NCBI RefSeq assembly: GCF_014168815.1
Contig: NZ_AP021972.1
Span: forward strand, 3,348,001-3,412,000
DNA length: 64,000 nucleotides
Origin: Klebsiella sp. WP3-W18-ESBL-02
Lineage (GTDB): Bacteria; Pseudomonadota; Gammaproteobacteria; Enterobacterales; Enterobacteriaceae
Direction: 5' to 3'
In this document: one piece after another, positions 33,100 to 40,758 of the stretch
Layout of the letters: the number at the start of each line of letters is the position of its first letter
Position numbering within the stretch: the stretch's first letter is position 1
Notes under the pieces: generated by a model
Told to the model about the DNA's origin: nothing
Databases searched by the model: none
What the model saw: the letters and a program-made list of their open reading frames with translations, nothing else
Program-made: the position numbers and the translations under genes

Positions 33100-34386
33100 A
33101 TGAAAAAGTCTGTTTTGTTCCTGCTTGCCTGCTGCAGTTTCGCCGCGATGCCGATTGCGCACAGCGCCGATCAGGTGGAACTCCGTTTTGCCTGGTGGGG
33201 CGGCAAAGCCCGTAACCAGGCAACCTTAAAAGCGCTGGAAGCCTTTGAAGCCCAATATCCCAACATCAAAGTGAAGGCGGAATACACCGGCTGGGACGGT
33301 TTCTACTCGCGTCTGACAACGCAGATCAACAGCAATACCGAAGCCGACGTTATCCAGACCAACTGGAACTGGCTGACGCTGCTGTCGAAAACCGGCGACG
33401 GCTTTTACGATCTGAATAAGCTCAGTAAACCCATCGGCCTTGACCAGTTTTCCCCCGAGTCACTGGCCAGCACCACGGTCGACGGCAAGGTAAACGCGAT
33501 TCCGATTTCCGCTAACGTGATGCTCTTTTACTACAACGCCGCCACCTGGAAAAAAGCCGGCGTTGCGCTCCCGCAAACCTGGGACGAGCTGCTGAAAGCC
33601 GGTCCGGTATTCAAAGAGAAGCTGGGCGATAACTACTTCCCGCTCATTCTGACCGAACAGGACGCGCTGCTGCTGCTGAACTCCTACGTTTATCAGGGTA
33701 ATCAGAAACCGATGGTGGATGAAAAAACCCGCAAGCTCGGCTGGAGCCACGCCGATCTGGTTGAAGCGTTCACCTTCTACCGTAAGCTGGTTGACGCCCA
33801 CGCGGTGCCGGATGCCCGCACCATGGCCTCGTTTGGTAAAGGCGTAGCCTACGAGATGAAACCGTGGATTAACGGAGAGTGGGGCGGCGTCTACAACTGG
33901 AACGTGCTGTATACCGCCGAGTCGCAGAATTTGCCGAATCCGTCGGATCTGGTGATGGGGCCCTACCCAATGCGTGAAGGTGCCAAAGATGCCGGTCAGT
34001 TCCATAAAACGGCGCTGATGTTCTCGGTGAGCAAAAACACCCGCCATCCCCAGGAAGCGGCCATGTTGATTAACTTCCTGATGAGCGAAAAAGACGGCGT
34101 CATCCCCGTGGCGCTGGAGCGTGGCGTGCCGCTGAGCAAGGCTGGCGAAACGATTCTGCGTGAAGCGGGCCTGCTGACCGACGACGACCCGGTGATTTCG
34201 GGCCTGCTTCAGTCCGCATCGTTGCCAAACAAATCGAAAGCGCTGCCTTATCTGGAAGATCCGCAGTTTGGCGCGCAGTTCAGCGCCGCGCTGCAAAGCA
34301 TCGACTACGGTAAGGCGACGATCGATCAGGCCGCCAGCAACTTTGAGGAACAGGCTAACCGCATTTTGCGCCGCATTATGCGTTAA
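33100..34386 (+). CDS. TogB-like periplasmic sugar-binding protein (orphan)
   Basis: A 428-residue family 1 extracellular solute-binding protein with the signal peptide MKKSVLFLLACCSFAAMPIAHSA-type. The body strongly resembles the oligogalacturonide-binding TogB as I remember it: RFAWWGGKARNQATLKALEAF, KVKAEYTGWDGFYSRLTTQI, VIQTNWNWL, EMKPWINGEWGGVYNWN and the tail FEEQANRILRRIMR. No permease or ATPase genes accompany it, so it must use a transporter encoded elsewhere or serve as a sensor. The start was set at the ATG before MKK; the GTTGAA-proximal upstream codons do not fit a signal peptide. Confidence 0.85.
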   Translation: MKKSVLFLLACCSFAAMPIAHSADQVELRFAWWGGKARNQATLKALEAFEAQYPNIKVKAEYTGWDGFYSRLTTQINSNTEADVIQTNWNWLTLLSKTGDGFYDLNKLSKPIGLDQFSPESLASTTVDGKVNAIPISANVMLFYYNAATWKKAGVALPQTWDELLKAGPVFKEKLGDNYFPLILTEQDALLLLNSYVYQGNQKPMVDEKTRKLGWSHADLVEAFTFYRKLVDAHAVPDARTMASFGKGVAYEMKPWINGEWGGVYNWNVLYTAESQNLPNPSDLVMGPYPMREGAKDAGQFHKTALMFSVSKNTRHPQEAAMLINFLMSEKDGVIPVALERGVPLSKAGETILREAGLLTDDDPVISGLLQSASLPNKSKALPYLEDPQFGAQFSAALQSIDYGKATIDQAASNFEEQANRILRRIMR

Positions 34387-34394
34387 GCGCGACG

Positions 34395-34417
34395 GGGCGG
34401 ATGCACGTCATCCGCCC
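34395..34417 (+). terminator. Hairpin after the solute-binding protein gene
   Basis: GGGCGGATG (34395-34403) pairs perfectly with CATCCGCCC (34409-34417), loop 5 nt, followed by AAAACCC rather than T. It may stabilise the upstream mRNA 3' end or attenuate the operon. Confidence 0.5.
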
Positions 34418-34432
34418 AAAACCCTTGTTGTC

Positions 34433-34510
34433 GTAGGCCTGGTAAGGCAAAACCGCCATCCGCGAATCTTGCGCCGATTTACCGGGGGCACTGCGCCTTA
34501 TCGGGCCTAC
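34433..34510. repeat. BIME: two inverted REP units
   Basis: A REP unit in one orientation (GTAGGCCTGGTAAGGC...CCGCCATCCGC, 34433-34463) is followed by one in the other (CCGGGGGCACTGCGCCTTATCGGGCCTAC, about 34482-34510), making the usual bacterial interspersed mosaic element. It lies between the binding-protein and symporter genes, so it may split the locus into two expression segments. Confidence 0.8.
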
Positions 34511-34595
34511 ACAACATCCTTCCCAACATCTGAATCACCGCTTCATTCATTTTGCTTTTCTCACCGCGCCCCCATCGGGGACGAAAGGATTGATT

Positions 34596-35918
34596 ATGAA
34601 TTCCGCTGCTTCAGGCCGTCTGTCCGCTGCCGCAAAACGCACCGTGCTGGCGAGCTTTCTTGGTTCAACCTTTGAATGGTATGACTTCGTGCTGTATACC
34701 ACCGTGTCGACGCTGGTCTTTAATCAGGTGTTTTTCCCGGAACAAAGCGCCGCCGTCGGCACGCTCTCCTCGCTGGTAACGGTGGCGATGGGCTACGTTG
34801 CGCGCCCGCTGGGCGCGGTAATCTTCGGCCATTTCGGCGACCGCGTCGGGCGTAAAAAGCTGTTGGTCGCCACCATGCTGATTATGGGCATTCCGACGCT
34901 GATTATCGGCTGCCTGCCGAGCTACGCGCAAATCGGCACCGCCGCGCCGGTTATCCTGATTATCTGCCGAATCCTGCAGGGTGTTGGCCTCGGCGGTGAA
35001 TACGCCGGGGCGGCGCTGGCCACCATAGAATCGGTGCCGGAATCGCAGCGCGGCTTCTATGGCGCGATCCCCCAACTGGGCAACCCGGTCGGCGGCGCGT
35101 TAGGAACCATCCTGGTACTCTGCTGCACCTACTTCGCCGGTGACGAATTGTTCGCCGCCTGGCTGTGGCGCGTGCCGTTTTTGCTGTCCGCTATCCTGCT
35201 GGTGTACGCGATGGTTGTCCGCGTCCGCATGGAGGAAACCGGTGATTTTTCCCGGCTGGTTAAAGAAAATAAGGTCGAAAAAAGCCCGGTCATGGCGGTG
35301 CTACGCCATCACTGGAAAGCGCTGCTGCTAGGGCTTGGCGCCCGCGCCTCCGATGCCATTTCCGGCAACGTGGCCGGTTCAGTAGTCATCGCCTACGTCG
35401 CCACCTATTTGCACATGAGTAACTCCATTGGCCTTGTCGCCACGCTGGTCCCCACGTTGATTGCCATCCCGCTCATGCTGATTACGGGCAAAATTTCTGA
35501 CCGCGTGGGGCGCAAACGTATTTTCGTTCTGGGCATGGTGCTGGTTGCGCTGTCGATGCTGCCTATGTTCGCCATGCTCAATACCAAATTCGTGCCGGTC
35601 ATGGTGCTCGGCGTCATCGTCATGCGCATCTGCAACATGATGCCGTTTGCCGTTCAGTCGGCGTTCCTCGCCGATATTTTTCCGGTAGAGGTGCGCTATA
35701 CCGGCGTCTCGTTGGTATATCAGGTGTCTGCCATTATCGGCGGCCTGACCCCGGCCGCCTGCCTGACCCTTCTTATCTGGGCCGACGGTAATGCTTACGT
35801 GCTGGCGCTGGTACTCACCGTTGTCTGCGCACTTTCCGCACTGTGCGGCATTGCCATGCGTCCCAGCGTGCGTCGCGATACCGCCACCGACTACCAAAGG
35901 AGCCACCATGGCGCATAA
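34596..35918 (+). CDS. MHS-family (metabolite:H+ symporter) MFS transporter
   Basis: A 440-residue 12-helix transporter of the MHS branch (ShiA/ProP/KgtP-like). The family opening is GSTFEWYDFVLYTTVSTLVF, the helix 2-3 loop GHFGDRVGRKKLLV and the helix 8-9 loop GKISDRVGRKRIFVLG; VGLGGEYAGAALATIES is typical of this group. It should import an organic acid, osmolyte or small sugar derivative with protons. Its 3' end overlaps the sulfatase start by 11 nt, so the two proteins are probably made together and share a substrate. Confidence 0.85.
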   Translation: MNSAASGRLSAAAKRTVLASFLGSTFEWYDFVLYTTVSTLVFNQVFFPEQSAAVGTLSSLVTVAMGYVARPLGAVIFGHFGDRVGRKKLLVATMLIMGIPTLIIGCLPSYAQIGTAAPVILIICRILQGVGLGGEYAGAALATIESVPESQRGFYGAIPQLGNPVGGALGTILVLCCTYFAGDELFAAWLWRVPFLLSAILLVYAMVVRVRMEETGDFSRLVKENKVEKSPVMAVLRHHWKALLLGLGARASDAISGNVAGSVVIAYVATYLHMSNSIGLVATLVPTLIAIPLMLITGKISDRVGRKRIFVLGMVLVALSMLPMFAMLNTKFVPVMVLGVIVMRICNMMPFAVQSAFLADIFPVEVRYTGVSLVYQVSAIIGGLTPAACLTLLIWADGNAYVLALVLTVVCALSALCGIAMRPSVRRDTATDYQRSHHGA

Positions 35919-37410
35919 TGAACGTCCTGATATTGTGCTGGTCATCACCGATCAGCAGCGTGCCGATCACTGCGCGCGAGAAGGTTTCCCCCTCGACACC
36001 ACCCCGTTTATGGATGCGCTGGCGCAGGACGGTGCCTGTTTTGACCGCGCCTACACTACCGCCCCGCTGTGCTGCCCGGCGCGCACCAGCCTGTTTACTG
36101 GCCGCTATCCATCGGCGCATCGGGTGGTAGAAAACTCGGCGGCGGAGCTGGCGGTGCCGGGTGAAAACCTGTTTGCCGTCGCGCGTCGCGCGGGCTACGC
36201 CACCGCGATGGTCGGGAAAAACCATACCTGGCTGTCGGCCAGCGACGTCGACTATTGGGATGAGTTTTCACACGAAGGCCGCGTGGTGCCCGAGAGTGAA
36301 TGGACCGCTTTTGAACAGTGGCTGCACGACCTGCGCCACCGCACTGCCATCCAGGCCACGCCGTTCCCGGTCGAAGAGCAAAACCAATTCCGTATCGTGT
36401 CACGGGCGCTGGCGTGGGCCAACCAGCAACCGGCGGATAAACCGCTGCTGCTGGTTGTCTCCTTCCCCGAACCGCACAACCCTTACCAGGTGCCGGAACC
36501 GTGGTTTTCGCTGTTTCCCCCCGACAGCCTGCCGCCGCTTTTCCCAGACGCCAACGATCGGGCCAACCAATCTTTTGCCTGGCACTACCTGCATGACATT
36601 GGCGTTGAGTCGGACCCAAATTACGATCATCACATCGCACGGGCGCGCGCTAACTACTGCGGTATGCTGCGACTGATTGACGATCAGGTAAAACGGCTGC
36701 ATGAAGGATTGGCTCACCGCCACCAGCAACGTGCGCGCTTATTGGCCATAACCGCCGATCACGGCGATTATGTCGGCGCATTTGGTCTGTTGCGTAAAGG
36801 CGCGGAGATACCGGAGATGCTTGCCCGCATTCCGCTGATCGTGAGCGGTGACGGCATCGTACAGCAGCGACAACACGCTTTTGTCTCATTAGCGGATATG
36901 ATGCCCACCTTCTGCGAAGCTATGGCCCAGCCGCTGCCGCTGAGCGTGCAGGGACGCAGCCTGCTGCCGATGCTGCGCGGTGAGTCATGGCCGGAAGCCG
37001 AGTTTGCCAGCGTCTATATCGAGCAGGGATTTGGCGGGCTGCCCTACACCGCCGACGATATTCCAATGCACTCGCATCCGGGCATTATGTGGGATGATGG
37101 CGAGAACATACCGCGGCTTGATGAACTGAATGCCATCACGCAAAGCGGTCGACATCGCAAAATTCGCAGCGGCGACTGGTCACTGTTCGCCAGCATGACC
37201 GGCGAGTTTCGCCTGTTTAACATTGCTGACGATCCCTTTGAGCTACATAACCGTTGGAACGACCCGACGCTGAGCGACGTGCGCTCAACAATGCTGCAAT
37301 GGCTCGCTATCTGGCAGATGCGTGCCGAAGATCCATTACCCATTAAGGCCTACTGCCGGAAAACGGATCCACACGGTTATCTCGCGCCCTATGCCGAATT
37401 CCCGTGCTAA
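35908..37410 (+). CDS. Type I sulfatase, formylglycine-dependent, no signal peptide
   Basis: A 500-residue alkaline-phosphatase-superfamily sulfatase. Metal-binding Asp residues are in ITDQQRAD, the modified cysteine is Cys55 in LCCPARTSLFTGR (C-x-P-x-R...TG signature) and a further metal site is TADHGDYVGAFG. It resembles choline-sulfatase and aryl-sulfatase relatives, but the substrate cannot be read from sequence. The N-terminus MAHNERPDIVLVITDQQ shows no export signal, so it acts in the cytoplasm. The start at 35908 has AAGGAG upstream. No sulfatase-maturing enzyme is encoded nearby. Confidence 0.88.
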   Translation: MAHNERPDIVLVITDQQRADHCAREGFPLDTTPFMDALAQDGACFDRAYTTAPLCCPARTSLFTGRYPSAHRVVENSAAELAVPGENLFAVARRAGYATAMVGKNHTWLSASDVDYWDEFSHEGRVVPESEWTAFEQWLHDLRHRTAIQATPFPVEEQNQFRIVSRALAWANQQPADKPLLLVVSFPEPHNPYQVPEPWFSLFPPDSLPPLFPDANDRANQSFAWHYLHDIGVESDPNYDHHIARARANYCGMLRLIDDQVKRLHEGLAHRHQQRARLLAITADHGDYVGAFGLLRKGAEIPEMLARIPLIVSGDGIVQQRQHAFVSLADMMPTFCEAMAQPLPLSVQGRSLLPMLRGESWPEAEFASVYIEQGFGGLPYTADDIPMHSHPGIMWDDGENIPRLDELNAITQSGRHRKIRSGDWSLFASMTGEFRLFNIADDPFELHNRWNDPTLSDVRSTMLQWLAIWQMRAEDPLPIKAYCRKTDPHGYLAPYAEFPC

Positions 37411-37446
37411 CCATCACAATACAGGGGGAGTCACCTCCCCCTGATT

Positions 37447-37830
37447 TCAGACCTGCACTGCGTGAGACTCGGCCTCCAGTTTATGGATACTTTTTGTCAA
37501 CGCAGTCAGGCAGCGTTCCAGCGTTTCGACGTTAACCGCAATATAGGCGGGGCAGTCATAGCGCCCGCTCATCAGACAGACCGCAGCGGAAGCCATTGCC
37601 TCGCCCGCCTGCCGCATTGTTTCAAGTTCATTTAGCGAAGTGCACAATTTCAAAGCCACCGCGTTTTCGCGCAGTTCGCCACACAGTTCGAGCAGGTTAG
37701 TACGCAGATGATCGTTTTCACCGACTGACATATACCCTTTAGCCTTCCGCAGCTGCAAATAGGCATCAAGGTCAATCCGCGCGCTAATGAGCCGCCTCAC
37801 CAGCTTGCGTTTCAGTTTGCTTTCCGTCAT
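37447..37830 (-). CDS. bssR: BssR (YliH), biofilm regulator
   Basis: A 127-residue cytoplasmic protein similar to E. coli BssR: the shared core is LISARIDLDAYLQLRKAKGYMSVGENDHLR and AAVCLMSGRYDCPAYIAVNVETLE. In E. coli it modulates biofilm formation through catabolite repression and indole transport. The ATG at 37830 (127 residues, GGGAGGT upstream) was chosen over the upstream in-frame ATGs. It is a single gene facing the sulfatase locus, in the conserved place between the gstB region and rimO. Confidence 0.88.
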   Translation of the reverse strand: MTESKLKRKLVRRLISARIDLDAYLQLRKAKGYMSVGENDHLRTNLLELCGELRENAVALKLCTSLNELETMRQAGEAMASAAVCLMSGRYDCPAYIAVNVETLERCLTALTKSIHKLEAESHAVQV

Positions 37831-38073
37831 GCATTTACCTCCCTTGCCACCCATTGGCATTTTCATTATGTGATTACTTAACGTACAAAATACTGCGCGA
37901 CATCAACAATTCATTATTTGCAACATATTTAACAATGAAACAACTTCACGACGCGACTGACAGCAGAAAAGCGGCCCCTGCGCCTTCCCGTACTATCCTG
38001 ATTTGATTGACCCTGCGTTCACGCATCGCCGACTACACTGTGACTATTCAGGCTACAGAAAAGGATGTAATGA

Positions 38074-39222
38074 ATGTTATTTCAGGAAAAGCTGCGGGCT
38101 GGCGCGTCCGCATTACTGCTCTTGTCGGTTAGCGTCGCTCCCGCCATTGCGGCGCCGACGGACACCAAAAGCCGTGAAAGTATTACCACGCTGAGCGCCA
38201 ATCACGGGCTGAGCGAAGCCGCCCAGCAATATCTGATGCACTACCCTTCGCGCAGCGGCGTGGACGGGCATTCGTCACGCATCGACTCTGCGGCGGTATT
38301 TCTTCCCAAAGGGAAAACGCCAGAAGGCGGATGGCCGGTGGTTGTTTGGGCGCATGGTACCGTTGGCGTCGCCAATCAGTGCGCCCCCTCGCTCAATGAA
38401 CGCGCGGCAAGAGACAAGCAGTATCTCAACACCTGGCTTTCTCTGGGCTACGCCATCGTGGCGCCGGACTACGCCGGGCTCGGCTCGGAGGGCGTGCACC
38501 ATTATCTGAATGCCCGTGGGGAAGCGTGGAGCATACTGGACGGCGTTCGGGCCGCGCTGCACCAGTTTCCACTGAAAAATGAACTCATTCTTGTAGGCCA
38601 ATCGCAGGGCGCACATGCGGCATTTTCAAGCGCAGGTTTTCAGCCGCAGTACGCACCTGAGCTGAACATCCGTTCAACGGTGCTGACCGGCACGCCGTAT
38701 TTTGCCGCCAACACCACCGCAGCGGATATTCTGCCACCTGCGAGTGCAGGCAATGCGCAGGCCGGTGATCCTAAAATCCCCTATATTTTCTATATCTACC
38801 TTGCGGCCGCCGACGCAGACCCGTCGCTGAAGCCGTCAGATTATTTCCAGGACAGCGCGCTCCCCCTGCTGGAACAGGCGAAAAATCTGTGTATTACGCC
38901 GCTGACGGAAAAAACCATGCAGGCCGGTCTTAACGCCGGCAATACGCTGAAACCGGCCATTGAATCCCTGCTGAGTGCGGGTATCAACACCATGCTGTAT
39001 CCAACGATGCATATTCAGCATCCGGTATTTATTGGCATTGGCAGCGTCGATATCAATGTCCCCACCGCCATGCAGATGCGCTTCTCCGACGCCGTTAAAG
39101 CCGCAGGTACCCAAACGGAAGTGCATATTTATGAAGGGCTTGATCACAGCGGTACCGTCAACCCGTCGCTTCGCGACTCCGTCCCCTTTATTGTCCGGGG
39201 AGACACGGTGACAAAACCGTAG
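38074..39222 (+). CDS. Exported alpha/beta-hydrolase, secretory-lipase-like
   Basis: A 382-residue protein with the signal peptide LRAGASALLLLSVSVAPAIAA (cleavage near residue 27), hence periplasmic or secreted. The alpha/beta-hydrolase triad is visible: nucleophile Ser in LVGQSQGAHAAFS, acid Asp in SVDINVP and His in GLDHSGTV. Oxyanion-hole residues are in VVWAHGTVG. It resembles the secretory lipase (LIP) family; the natural ester is unknown. It is a single gene between bssR and rimO where E. coli has none. Confidence 0.82.
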   Translation: MLFQEKLRAGASALLLLSVSVAPAIAAPTDTKSRESITTLSANHGLSEAAQQYLMHYPSRSGVDGHSSRIDSAAVFLPKGKTPEGGWPVVVWAHGTVGVANQCAPSLNERAARDKQYLNTWLSLGYAIVAPDYAGLGSEGVHHYLNARGEAWSILDGVRAALHQFPLKNELILVGQSQGAHAAFSSAGFQPQYAPELNIRSTVLTGTPYFAANTTAADILPPASAGNAQAGDPKIPYIFYIYLAAADADPSLKPSDYFQDSALPLLEQAKNLCITPLTEKTMQAGLNAGNTLKPAIESLLSAGINTMLYPTMHIQHPVFIGIGSVDINVPTAMQMRFSDAVKAAGTQTEVHIYEGLDHSGTVNPSLRDSVPFIVRGDTVTKP

Positions 39223-39377
39223 TCCTATCCAGGTCGGCGGCCCTTCTCCGCTGATGCTGCTGGCGATTTTCTTCGCCTGCATCATCAGCGTTCATCGCGT
39301 ATTATTGACGTATAGTTTTCCTACCATCATGGTAGAATCCCCGCTTTTCCTGGCCCCAACTTTTGAGCAATGTACAT

Positions 39378-40709
39378 ATGTCAGACAAATCACCTCATCG
39401 CCAGCCCACAATTGGCTTTGTATCTTTAGGCTGCCCGAAAAACCTCGTGGATTCCGAACGCATCCTGACCGAACTGCGTACTGAAGGCTATGACGTCGTG
39501 CCCAGCTACGATGACGCCGACATGGTTATCGTCAACACCTGCGGCTTTATCGACAGCGCAGTCCAGGAATCCCTGGAAGCTATCGGCGAAGCGCTGAAAG
39601 AAAACGGCAAGGTGATTGTGACCGGCTGCCTCGGTGCTAAAGAAGATCAAATTCGCGAAGTGCACCCGAAGGTACTGGAAATTACCGGTCCGCACAGCTA
39701 CGAGCAGGTGCTGGAACACGTACACCACTACGCACCGAAGCCTCAGCACAACCCGTTCCTGAGCCTGGTGCCAGAACAGGGCGTTAAGCTGACGCCGCGT
39801 CATTACGCCTATCTGAAAATTTCTGAAGGCTGTAACCACCGCTGCGCATTCTGCATCATCCCATCTATGCGCGGCGATCTGGTAAGCCGTCCCATTGGTG
39901 AAGTGCTTGCCGAAGCGAAACGTCTGGTTGATGCCGGCGTGAAAGAGCTGCTGGTGATTTCTCAGGATACCTCCGCCTATGGCGTTGACGTGAAGCACCG
40001 CACCGGCTTCCACAACGGTGAACCGGTGAAAACCAGCATGGCCAGCCTGTGCGAACAGCTGGCTAAACTGGGCGTTTGGGTCCGTCTGCACTACGTTTAT
40101 CCGTATCCGCACGTTGATGATGTCATCCCGCTGATGGCAGAAGGCAAAATCCTGCCGTATCTCGACATCCCGCTGCAGCACGCCAGCCCGCGTATCCTGA
40201 AGCTGATGAAACGCCCGGGTGCCGTTGACCGCCAGCTAGCACGTATTAAGCAGTGGCGCGAAGTTTGCCCAGAGCTGACCCTGCGTTCGACCTTTATCGT
40301 CGGCTTCCCGGGCGAGACGGAAGAAGATTTCCAGATGCTGCTCGACTTCCTGAAGGAAGCCCGTCTCGACCGCGTCGGCTGCTTCCAGTACAGCCCGGTT
40401 GACGGCGCCTCCGCCAACGATCTGCCGGACCAGGTACCGGATGACATTAAGGAAGAACGCTGGAACCGCTTCATGCAGCTGCAGCAGCAGATCTCTGCTG
40501 AGCGTTTGCAGGAGAAAGTCGGCCGCGAAATTCTGGTTATGATTGACGAAGTCGACGAAGAAGGCGCGATTGGCCGCAGCATGGCCGACGCTCCGGAAAT
40601 CGATGGCGCGGTATACCTGAACGGCGAAAGCAACGTGAAGCCGGGCGACGTCGTGCGTGTGAAGGTAGAAAACGCCGACGAATACGACCTGTGGGGCTGC
40701 CGGGTGTAA
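39378..40709 (+). CDS. rimO: RimO, ribosomal protein S12 methylthiotransferase
   Basis: A 443-residue radical-SAM methylthiotransferase that converts Asp89 of ribosomal protein S12 to 3-methylthio-aspartate. The N-terminal MTTase domain carries the auxiliary iron-sulphur cysteines in SLGCPKNLVDSE, VNTCGFID and VTGCLGAK. The radical-SAM CxxxCxxC is in GCNHRCAFCIIPSMRG, and a C-terminal TRAM domain follows (about 375-443). ATG 39378 gives MSDKSPHRQPTIGFVSLG, the family N-terminus. A strong hairpin follows 7 bp after the stop. Confidence 0.97.
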   Translation: MSDKSPHRQPTIGFVSLGCPKNLVDSERILTELRTEGYDVVPSYDDADMVIVNTCGFIDSAVQESLEAIGEALKENGKVIVTGCLGAKEDQIREVHPKVLEITGPHSYEQVLEHVHHYAPKPQHNPFLSLVPEQGVKLTPRHYAYLKISEGCNHRCAFCIIPSMRGDLVSRPIGEVLAEAKRLVDAGVKELLVISQDTSAYGVDVKHRTGFHNGEPVKTSMASLCEQLAKLGVWVRLHYVYPYPHVDDVIPLMAEGKILPYLDIPLQHASPRILKLMKRPGAVDRQLARIKQWREVCPELTLRSTFIVGFPGETEEDFQMLLDFLKEARLDRVGCFQYSPVDGASANDLPDQVPDDIKEERWNRFMQLQQQISAERLQEKVGREILVMIDEVDEEGAIGRSMADAPEIDGAVYLNGESNVKPGDVVRVKVENADEYDLWGCRV

Positions 40710-40715
40710 TTTCAG

Positions 40716-40744
40716 CATGCCTTTCCCCGCAGGGGAAAGGCATG
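40716..40744 (+). terminator. Perfect 13-bp hairpin after rimO
   Basis: CATGCCTTTCCCC (40716-40728) pairs with GGGGAAAGGCATG (40732-40744) around a 3-base loop. There is no T-run on the plus strand, but the structure is very stable and lies between convergent rimO and the PTS regulator. Confidence 0.7.
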
Positions 40745-40758
40745 ATTCAGGATAAATA

